From Flavihumibacter rivuli (GTDB taxonomy: Bacteria > Bacteroidota > Bacteroidia > Chitinophagales > Chitinophagaceae): a stretch of DNA of 64,000 nucleotides. The notes beneath the pieces are model-generated. The model worked only from the letters and a program-made list of their open reading frames with translations, did not search any database and had not been told where the DNA came from. This document shows positions 57,437 to 64,000 of the stretch, one piece after another; position 1 is the stretch's first letter, and each line of letters opens with the position of its first letter. The stretch covers positions 2,694,001 to 2,758,000 of the forward strand of contig NZ_CP092334.1 in assembly GCF_018595685.2 (NCBI RefSeq), in the 5' to 3' direction. The translations under genes were made by a program, and so were the position numbers.

Positions 57437-58456
57437 TTAGGTTATCAATGGCAGGTGCACACTAAAGATGGAATCATCCCTAACCACTTTGATGGACTTG
57501 CCGGTCACCAATTCATAGCGCCTGGCTATATTCCGGAGTCCAACCTGGGTAGATTCTTCCACCTGTTTTTTCACCTGAAGGTTATTGCTAACAACCAAAC
57601 TGTCCATTCCGTTCACTGCAATATCAATTTGAAGGGGATTTTGCTTCGACAATATGTTATGCTTGATGGCATTCTCGATCAGCATCTGGAGGGCACTGGG
57701 TACTATACCGGCCTTGAGGTAGGCCTCGGGCACATGGAGGGAAACGGATAAACTTTCGGGAAACCGCTTGAGTAGCAGGAAGATATAAGACTGGATATAA
57801 TCCAGTTCTGATTGCAGGTCAACCAGTTCTTTCTCCTGGGTTTTCAGGATATGGCGGTAAACCCTGGAAAAAGATTCTATGAAGGCATTTGCTTCCGGAT
57901 TGTCCTTGATCACCAGGCTGGATAGCACATTCAGGTTATTGAAGAGGAAATGCGGGTTCACCTGGTTCCTTATAGCCTGCAGTTGGGCCTGCACGGTATC
58001 ACGCTTCAATTTTTCTGCTTCACGGTCCTTCTGGCGATAGGCCTCGGAGAAAAAGGAGATGGCATTGAGGGTATGGAGAAAAAGATTGATCCTGGTGCCA
58101 TACATGATGCCGAGTTTACGGGCAACATTCAGGCCGTCCGAATGGAGTGCCGGGGAAAACCTCCCCAACAGTGTAATGATGAGGTAAGACAGCAGTACAC
58201 TGAGAATGGCACCGGTCACAAAGAGCAGGCCCAACCATTTCCATGGATGCAGGATATCCTTCCTGGAGGCCAGCCATCTTTCCACCAGCCTGTTGGATTC
58301 CCATACGGCAATGGTGATCAAAAGCATGGCCAGCAATGCCACATACCATGAAGTATTGATCTGGTACCGGTCATACACTTCTGCAAAGAGCGTATTGAGA
58401 AAAGAATACGCTCCAAGTAAAAGCATGAACAAGTATCGGTACCGGTACGCAAACAT
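57437..58456 (-). CDS. LytS-like sensor histidine kinase
   Basis: 339 residues. Four membrane helices in the first 150 residues (YLFMLLLGAYSFLNTLFAEV, YVALLAMLLITIAVW, WLGLLFVTGAILSVLLSYL). The His_kinase domain has NQVNPHFLFNNLNVLSSL with the phospho-His, and the ATPase part has MLIENAIKHNILS (N box) and GLRNIARRYELV. No periplasmic sensor domain is seen, so it senses at or within the membrane. First gene of the kinase-regulator-envelope protein run. Confidence 0.93.
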   Translation of the reverse strand: MFAYRYRYLFMLLLGAYSFLNTLFAEVYDRYQINTSWYVALLAMLLITIAVWESNRLVERWLASRKDILHPWKWLGLLFVTGAILSVLLSYLIITLLGRFSPALHSDGLNVARKLGIMYGTRINLFLHTLNAISFFSEAYRQKDREAEKLKRDTVQAQLQAIRNQVNPHFLFNNLNVLSSLVIKDNPEANAFIESFSRVYRHILKTQEKELVDLQSELDYIQSYIFLLLKRFPESLSVSLHVPEAYLKAGIVPSALQMLIENAIKHNILSKQNPLQIDIAVNGMDSLVVSNNLQVKKQVEESTQVGLRNIARRYELVTGKSIKVVRDDSIFSVHLPLIT

Positions 58457-58472
58457 AGTATGGGGTTAATAG

Positions 58473-58507
58473 AACCGTTCCTTCAATGGTTCATTGAAGG
58501 AACGGTT
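58473..58507. terminator. 16 bp perfect hairpin between FAS1 and kinase genes
   Basis: Arms AACCGTTCCTTCAATG and CATTGAAGGAACGGTT around GTT. It lies behind the FAS1 gene and ahead of the kinase gene. No T-run follows on either strand, so it may be a processing or stabilising hairpin rather than a classic terminator. Confidence 0.7.
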
Positions 58508-58518
58508 GGGATACACTA

Positions 58519-59478
58519 TCAAAGGATCACCCTGTCGACAACATGGATAACACCATTGGTAGCGGTAATGTTGAAGGTAGCACCGGGTGTGGTGGTCACC
58601 ACATTGCTTTGGGGACTGGCACTGCCCGTTACTTTCACTCCCGGAGGGTTGGTTCCTACGGTCAGTGATGTACCTGTGCGAATGGTAGGAGCAGTTGCGC
58701 CATTGCTCAGGTCACTGGCGTATACGTTAGTGGCAATAACGTGCTGGCGAACAATATTGGCTACAGTCAGGCTATCAGCGGCATTGATGTCAGCAGGACT
58801 GTTAAAGCCGGCGGCATTGAAAGCTGCATTGGTGGGCGCAAACACGGTATACTTACCGGCTGCGGACAGTTCATCAGCCAATCCTGCCCTCACTACAGCT
58901 GCAACCAGGATGGAGAAATTAGGGTTATCGATGGCGATCTGAGCGATCGTTTTTGTTGGTGGCATCAGCACCCCATTGATCACATGGATGATACCGTTGC
59001 GGGCGCTCACATCTGCTGTTTTCACGCCAATACCATTAACGAATACACCATTCGCATTCTTGGAAGCGAAAAGCAATTGTCCACCCAGGGTCCTAACGCT
59101 ATCAGACGCAGGAACAGAACCGGAAGGAACGGCAGCCCCTACTGCATGGTACAATAAGATACCGGCCACATCTGCAGGTGGAAGGCCGTTGATCACACTG
59201 GCAGTAATACCTGCGGCCCTGAAGGCACTGTTATCAGGCGCAAATACAGTGATATTGCCGGGGGCATCCAGTGCTGTAGCCAATCCCGCACGGGCAATGG
59301 CCGCATTCAGGATGGAGAAACTGGTATCCCTGTCCACTACCTCAGCAATGGAAAGATTACCTGGGTCTGGTTCCGGGTTGTCATTATCATCATCACAAGC
59401 GGTGAACATAGTGGCAGATAGTGCCAGCATAGCGAGGAGAAGACGGCTTTTGAAGAATATCTTTTTCATGAGATGCAT
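58519..59478 (-). CDS. Two-domain fasciclin (FAS1) lipoprotein
   Basis: 319 residues, probably starting at 59469 (MKKIFFKSRLLLAML). Lipobox MFTAC, then an acidic linker DDDNDNPEPD. Two FAS1 domains at about 45-180 and 180-318, each with the pattern FSIL..A..RAGL...L...G..TVFAP.N.AF and ending NGI/GVIHV(I/V)(N/D)(G/R)VL. Likely a surface adhesion protein. Confidence 0.92.
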   Translation of the reverse strand: MHLMKKIFFKSRLLLAMLALSATMFTACDDDNDNPEPDPGNLSIAEVVDRDTSFSILNAAIARAGLATALDAPGNITVFAPDNSAFRAAGITASVINGLPPADVAGILLYHAVGAAVPSGSVPASDSVRTLGGQLLFASKNANGVFVNGIGVKTADVSARNGIIHVINGVLMPPTKTIAQIAIDNPNFSILVAAVVRAGLADELSAAGKYTVFAPTNAAFNAAGFNSPADINAADSLTVANIVRQHVIATNVYASDLSNGATAPTIRTGTSLTVGTNPPGVKVTGSASPQSNVVTTTPGATFNITATNGVIHVVDRVIL

Positions 59479-59645
59479 TTTGGTAATAACAACAACAGAT
59501 CCTGCACATGGATATGGGAACGGGAGTGAACTGCAGGATCACGGGAGTGAATTGTCAACCAGCGCCAGAGAGTAGCATAATGCTGAAGACGAGGAATAAT
59601 ATTGTTTAAGGATGGAGCGCTAACTTTAATAAAAAATAAACACCC

Positions 59646-60350
59646 ATGAATACCCAGAGCAGAAAAGCCTTCGCAGCACTACCCCTGGCCTTTGGTATAC
59701 TTCTGTTCAGTTGCAGCACTCCTTCCAAAACAGGCGGGAAACCGTCAGCCCTTTTCAATGGCAAGGACCTTAGCGGATGGCATGCAGATGTCCCGGCTAT
59801 GGATACAGTGGCCAATCTCCAAATTCCATTTTTTGTTAAGGACGGGGAACTGATCAGCAATGGCGAACCAAGGGGCCACCTCATCACCAACGAAGTCTTC
59901 AGTAACTACACCCTCGATATTGAATACCGTTTCATTGGCAAGCCGGGTAACTGCGGAGTTTTGGTGCATGCCTCCACACCAAGGTTCCTGTATAAGATGT
60001 TCCCCAAATCAGTTGAAGTGCAAATGATGCATGAGAATGCCGGTGATTTCTGGTGCATCGGTGAAGACATCAGTGTTCCGGATATGGAAAAAAGAAGGGG
60101 ACCTAAGGATAAATGGGGAACTATAGAAGGCAAGGAAAGAAGGATCATCAACCTTACCGATGGATCAGAAAAGCCGCTGGGCGAATGGAATACCATGACC
60201 ATCCGCTGCATGGAAGACTCCGTCAAGGTTTGGGTGAATGGCATCCTGGTCAATGAAGGATTCAATGCCACGGCAACAAAGGGACAGATCGCCATCCAGG
60301 CTGAAGGTGCACCTGTTGCTTTCCGGAAAGTCAACCTGACCAAAAATTAA
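59646..60350 (+). CDS. DUF1080 (3-keto-disaccharide hydrolase-like) lipoprotein
   Basis: 234 residues with lipobox LLFSC. Laminin-G-like DUF1080 core: FNGKDLSGWHAD near 40, DIEYRFIGKPGNCGVLVHAS and GQIAIQAEGAPVAFRKVNLT at the end. Members hydrolyse 3-keto-glycosides or bind sugars. It lies next to a TonB receptor and a cytochrome protein, which suits extracytoplasmic sugar oxidation, but its substrate is not shown by the sequence. A TAACTTTA element lies at 59621-59628. Confidence 0.85.
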   Translation: MNTQSRKAFAALPLAFGILLFSCSTPSKTGGKPSALFNGKDLSGWHADVPAMDTVANLQIPFFVKDGELISNGEPRGHLITNEVFSNYTLDIEYRFIGKPGNCGVLVHASTPRFLYKMFPKSVEVQMMHENAGDFWCIGEDISVPDMEKRRGPKDKWGTIEGKERRIINLTDGSEKPLGEWNTMTIRCMEDSVKVWVNGILVNEGFNATATKGQIAIQAEGAPVAFRKVNLTKN

Positions 60351-60352
60351 AA

Positions 60353-60387
60353 AATGCATTCGCAAGCTGTTGGCTTGCGAATGCATT
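60353..60387. terminator. Bidirectional terminator, DUF1080 and TonB receptor
   Basis: Perfect 15 bp stem AATGCATTCGCAAGC/GCTTGCGAATGCATT with a 5 nt loop. On the minus strand it is followed by TTTTTTAATTTTT. Confidence 0.85.
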
Positions 60388-60409
60388 CTCAATTGTATAC
60401 GCAGTTTTA

Positions 60410-62776
60410 TTAAAACCTTGTTGTAGCCGTAACCCCAATGGTCTTGGGATTGCCCAGGTGGACGGCCCCAAAATCATACGCGTAAGCGATATACTCCCTG
60501 CCAGTGAGGTTCCTTACCCAGAAGAAGCAATCGATCTTCCTGGAACTCACACCCAACCTGGCATTCAGCAATTGGTAAGGATCCTGGCGAATGGAATTGC
60601 CAAGGTCGAAATACTGCTGGCCCAGGTAGAACCATTCAACCCTACCTACCAATGATACCTGCTTTTCCTTTACCAGCGGAAGGCTGTACTGCGTCATCAG
60701 CATGGAAGTGACATCAGGTGTGAAGAGTTGTTTCTTTCCTCCAAGGTCAACCTCATCCCCACCCTGTGAAACTTTTAATGAACGATAGGATGCATCCGTA
60801 TAACCGAAGCTATACTGCACATCAAGGTTCCTGATCGGCTTGGCTGCCAGTTCCGCTTCAAATCCCTTGCTCTCCAGTTCACCGGTATTCCTGGTCACCG
60901 TAATAGCATCCGGCAATACCAGTGTAGGTACCTGGGCATTGTTCACGGTGGTATAGAAGGCTGTCAGGTTAAGGCGAACCCTTTCATTGCGGAAGAGGTT
61001 CTTCCATCCCAACTCTATGTTATTGCTATACTCCGGGTCATAAGGGTACAAAGGCGGCTGTGACGGGTCGGAAGACAATTGGGTTAATCCGCCCGTACGG
61101 AAGCCCCTGCTGTAATTCAGGAAGAGGTTACTATGATCATTCAGCTTGAAGGCAAGGCCGAGCTTCGGTGACAAGGCACTGAAGTTAGCCGTTGCAGCCG
61201 TATCGGGCTGGGTAACAAAAGCATCCCCACCATCCGGCTGGAACTCACCCAAAACCTGCAGCTTCCTTGATTCGTAATCGTAGCGCATGCCTCCGGTCAA
61301 TGATAACCTGGCTGTCAGGGCATACTCCAACTGGCCAAATAGTGATACACCTGTATTCTTGCCTGTTGAAGTATTGATGGTAGAAAAATTAGTCATGGGT
61401 GCACCCAGCATTTCAGCATCCTCCCCAAAATGGGTGGCCTGCTTCACCGGGTTTTGCTGATGGAAGAAATAGGAACCAGCTACCCATTTCATCCGGGAGG
61501 ACTTACCGGTGGGTGAACTGAACCTGAACTCCTGCGTGAACACTTTCACTTTGTTCCAGTCGGAGCCAAAATCATTGATCACTTCTACCGCATCCAATGG
61601 GGAGAAATCACCATCGATCGGGGATTCATAATAACGGTGGTTGGATTGGTATGCGGTCTGGGAGTTGAACAGGAATCCCTTGCCATCATATCGGATATCC
61701 AGTGAAGCATTCAGGGTATTGTCCACCATCTTGCCGATCGCATTCTGGTTGAGCTTATAGGGATTGCCAAATGCCTCTTCCGTTCCAAACACCATGGGGA
61801 ATGCGCCATTGTTGCGGTTATTCTGGTGCTTCACATTAAGGGTAAAGGCCCAACGATCGCTTGGCAGGAAACGCAAATAATAATTCCCGGTCAGGGCAGA
61901 CTGGTCATCAAAGGAACGGCCATTGAAATCATTGGTGTAATACCCATCCCTTGTCTGGTACACTGCAGAAGCACCAAAGAACAGCTTGTCCTTGACCAAT
62001 GGCGTGCGGATACCTGCTGCATAACGCTGCATATTGTAATTGCCCACACTCACTTCGGCAAAGCCATTGGTGGTATTACCCGGTTGCTTCGTGATGATGT
62101 TAATAACGCCACCCATGGCGTTCCTTCCATACAGGGTTCCCTGTGGACCGCGCAAGACTTCAATGCGATCAATATCCGCAAGCTGGGGAATATAGGTATC
62201 CAGGCTGAACTGGTTCACCCCATCCACATATACTGCAACGGCCGGGTCATAGGAGGTGGTTGTAATGCCACGGATCGACACCACATTGCGTTCATCACCC
62301 GAGTTATTGGCATAAAAGTTGGGAACGATTGCCGTGAGCTCCTTTGTATTCCATAATCTATATGCCTGTACCTCCTTCCCGTTCAGGGCCGTGATGCTTC
62401 CTGGTGTACGGTTTAATACTTCCTCCCTTTTCTGGGCGGTCACCACCACCCCGTCCAGTTGCACCGACTGGTCATTCAGCACTATGGAAACATCACCCGC
62501 CTGGCCTGCAGCAAGGATATGGGTCTGTGCTGCATACCCAATCCTGGTCAACTCAAGGGTGTACTCACCCGCAGCTATACCCGAAAAACTGAAACTGCCA
62601 TTCGCGTCCGTTACTACCCAACGGTTACTGTTCAACAGGTGGACGATTACGTTCGCTACGCCTTTCCCGTCCTTATCTTTTACCACTCCACGGATCACAT
62701 CACTTTGCTGGCCAATGACCATCGAACCCAACGCCAGCATCAAACCAATAAAAAATAACCTTAACCCGATTCTCAT
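60410..62776 (-). CDS. TonB-dependent outer-membrane receptor
   Basis: 788 residues. Signal peptide, a carboxypeptidase-like N-terminal domain (IRGVVKDKDGKGVANVIVHL), TonB-box region QLDGVVVTAQKREE, plug with VSIRGITTTSYDPAVAVYVD and IEVLRGPQGTLYGRNAMGGV, and a barrel ending in VTATTRF. The plug and barrel look like FecA/CirA-type receptors rather than SusC, and no SusD gene is near. Ligand unknown, possibly a siderophore or a sugar acid. Its gene follows the cytochrome gene by 24 bp. Confidence 0.93.
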   Translation of the reverse strand: MRIGLRLFFIGLMLALGSMVIGQQSDVIRGVVKDKDGKGVANVIVHLLNSNRWVVTDANGSFSFSGIAAGEYTLELTRIGYAAQTHILAAGQAGDVSIVLNDQSVQLDGVVVTAQKREEVLNRTPGSITALNGKEVQAYRLWNTKELTAIVPNFYANNSGDERNVVSIRGITTTSYDPAVAVYVDGVNQFSLDTYIPQLADIDRIEVLRGPQGTLYGRNAMGGVINIITKQPGNTTNGFAEVSVGNYNMQRYAAGIRTPLVKDKLFFGASAVYQTRDGYYTNDFNGRSFDDQSALTGNYYLRFLPSDRWAFTLNVKHQNNRNNGAFPMVFGTEEAFGNPYKLNQNAIGKMVDNTLNASLDIRYDGKGFLFNSQTAYQSNHRYYESPIDGDFSPLDAVEVINDFGSDWNKVKVFTQEFRFSSPTGKSSRMKWVAGSYFFHQQNPVKQATHFGEDAEMLGAPMTNFSTINTSTGKNTGVSLFGQLEYALTARLSLTGGMRYDYESRKLQVLGEFQPDGGDAFVTQPDTAATANFSALSPKLGLAFKLNDHSNLFLNYSRGFRTGGLTQLSSDPSQPPLYPYDPEYSNNIELGWKNLFRNERVRLNLTAFYTTVNNAQVPTLVLPDAITVTRNTGELESKGFEAELAAKPIRNLDVQYSFGYTDASYRSLKVSQGGDEVDLGGKKQLFTPDVTSMLMTQYSLPLVKEKQVSLVGRVEWFYLGQQYFDLGNSIRQDPYQLLNARLGVSSRKIDCFFWVRNLTGREYIAYAYDFGAVHLGNPKTIGVTATTRF

Positions 62777-62800
62777 GTTTATTCCTTGTTTTTATTCCAT

Positions 62801-64000
62801 TCATTTAGCTATCAATTGCAAGCCCTGGATAGCCACTATTGCCGGTTCATTGGGATCCAGCGCCTTGCTCACGATATATAAGTTGTGCAATTTACCATCT
62901 GTCACCGGACTGATCATGAAGTTGATGGCCGTGCCTCCAAATCCTGTCTTACCTGCAGGCGGCAAACCACTGTTCAAGGTAGCTTCTCCCACTTTGGTAC
63001 CGGTGGGTGAGTCCAATCGCATTTCAAAAACAAATGGTTTGGCTGGTGGTTCACGATAGGCAATGATCATCATCGCTGCATTCACACTGGTCAGGTCAAT
63101 GCCATCAATACTGAAATAGCCTTCCGCCTTGGGCACGATCATGAGGTCCATTCCGTTGTAGTTGAACTTCGAGTATTCCTTCATGGTAGTAACTGCACCC
63201 AGGGCGATCTTCGCACTCTTCAGGGTAACAGATGTTCCGCCGGTCAATGGCTTGATATTGTTTCCGCCCTTATCGGTATAACTGGCAGAGAGGATCAATA
63301 CCCCATTGTCAGTAGGTTTCTTCTCGAGGGTTGACTTTACTGTTCCACTTGCCGGCAGTGAGGCCTGCTTGTTGGCATCGGCCGCAAGCGACTGGATCCA
63401 GGCTACGATCTGGCGGGCATCAGATTCCTTCAGGTCGGGGTGGGCCGACATCGCCGTTTCACCCCAAACACCAGAACCCCCTTTCCTGATCTTGTTCACC
63501 AGGTAGGTCACCGCATCTGCTCGACCCTTATAGCGTTTGGAAACATCGAAATAGGAAGGACCGATGGATTTCTCATTCTCCTTATGACAGGCCTTACAAT
63601 CGAGCGATTGTACCAGGCTCTTGCCAACCGTGATCTCCGACATTTGGAGGTGACCCATATTGGCTCCTGCCTTGTCGGGGCTTTCGAGGTAATCGGCTGA
63701 CACATGCAGGCCTGACAGGTCAGTGGCTGCGGTGGGATCATTCTTATCATTCACCTTCACTTCATAGGAAACGGTCTTGCCGGGGAAATAGAAGCTCTGG
63801 TTACCCTTGATCTGGATACTCACCTCCGGTGCATCATTTCCTGCATACACATCAACGGGCTTGCTCTTCACTGCAGCTATCTGGTCGTCTACCACTTCCA
63901 CATTGATCGCATAATCCCCGATCTTATTATATGTATACTCCAATACAGGCGCTGTCGTTTCCTTCTTCTCGCCATTACCCAGGTCCCAGATATAGGTCAG
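62801..64000 (-). CDS. PKD/cytochrome c protein, N-terminus beyond window
   Basis: The frame is open to the window edge, so the start is missing. The visible 399 residues have a PKD domain (LTYIWDLGNGEKKETTAPVL..YTYNKIGDYAINVEV) and a linker. A class I cytochrome c follows with the haem motif CKACH (in SLDCKACHKENEKSIGPSYFDV), where MSAHPDL could supply the axial Met. Last comes a C-terminal beta domain (SASYTDKGGNNIKPL.., LNSGLPPAGKTGFGGTAINF). This order is typical of Bacteroidota PQQ sugar dehydrogenase or ThuA/PKD/cytochrome proteins, so the missing part may be a dehydrogenase (inference). Confidence 0.82.
   Translation of the reverse strand: MTYIWDLGNGEKKETTAPVLEYTYNKIGDYAINVEVVDDQIAAVKSKPVDVYAGNDAPEVSIQIKGNQSFYFPGKTVSYEVKVNDKNDPTAATDLSGLHVSADYLESPDKAGANMGHLQMSEITVGKSLVQSLDCKACHKENEKSIGPSYFDVSKRYKGRADAVTYLVNKIRKGGSGVWGETAMSAHPDLKESDARQIVAWIQSLAADANKQASLPASGTVKSTLEKKPTDNGVLILSASYTDKGGNNIKPLTGGTSVTLKSAKIALGAVTTMKEYSKFNYNGMDLMIVPKAEGYFSIDGIDLTSVNAAMMIIAYREPPAKPFVFEMRLDSPTGTKVGEATLNSGLPPAGKTGFGGTAINFMISPVTDGKLHNLYIVSKALDPNEPAIVAIQGLQLIAK

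Overview
The window looks like a chromosomal segment of a Bacteroidota bacterium, probably of the Chitinophagaceae type (inference). The evidence is SusC/SusD pairs, a type IX secretion-type C-terminal tail, an S46 dipeptidyl-peptidase, LytS/LytTR two-component genes, -7 elements of the form TAnnTTTG and the near absence of strong Shine-Dalgarno sites. No rRNA, tRNA or CRISPR array was seen.

Layout. 0-3.3 kb: a truncated porin-like gene, pdxH and a coiled-coil membrane protein. 3.3-9.5 kb: a repeat-rich block. Two inverted copies of a composite cassette flank pyrH and a two-gene ABC exporter. Each cassette holds ATGTGGAN octamer arrays, a GCCAACC...GGCTGGC hairpin, a GAGACCC terminator, a ~195 bp unit and 127 bp repeats. 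The left cassette carries an intact IS256-family element with an 8 bp target duplication. 9.5-12.5 kb: the ribosomal run rplM-rpsI-rpsB-tsf on the minus strand, from which pyrH is separated by the exporter and the right cassette. 12.6-13.3 kb: an HD-domain protein. 13.4-25 kb: a starch/alpha-glucan utilisation locus (SusC, SusD, small lipoprotein, secreted binding protein, SusE/F-like protein, degenerate-Nudix regulator, GH13 amylase) with related palindromes upstream of susC and the amylase gene. 25-33.5 kb: ligA, a NUMOD4/HNH-like protein, a DUF2461 protein, an outer-membrane protein, asd, a lamin-tail-domain protein and a PfkB kinase.

33.7-44.4 kb is a phenylacetate island: TetR regulator, paaE, paaA, a decayed ORF6N gene, paaB, paaC, paaD, paaG and paaI on the plus strand, then a convergent TolC/HlyD/ABC-2 exporter and paaY. 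A near-palindrome CTAACACTYGTTMG lies in front of both the regulator and paaA, so a PaaR-like repressor is the likely control. paaK, paaZ, paaH and paaJ are not in the window. 44.5-50.9 kb: obg, a membrane patatin-like protein, a zinc-ribbon protein, a YbjQ-family protein and a DPP7-type peptidase. 50.9-51.5 kb: a second non-coding repeat field. 51.5-64 kb: AlkA-type glycosylase, MnmD, GH29 fucosidase, amidohydrolase, an envelope protein with a two-component system, a FAS1 lipoprotein, a DUF1080 lipoprotein, a TonB-dependent receptor and the C-terminal part of a PKD/cytochrome c protein that runs off the window.

The signal that fits no element family I can name is the octamer cassette. Five of its six copies lie directly behind a gene stop codon and read in the direction of that gene.
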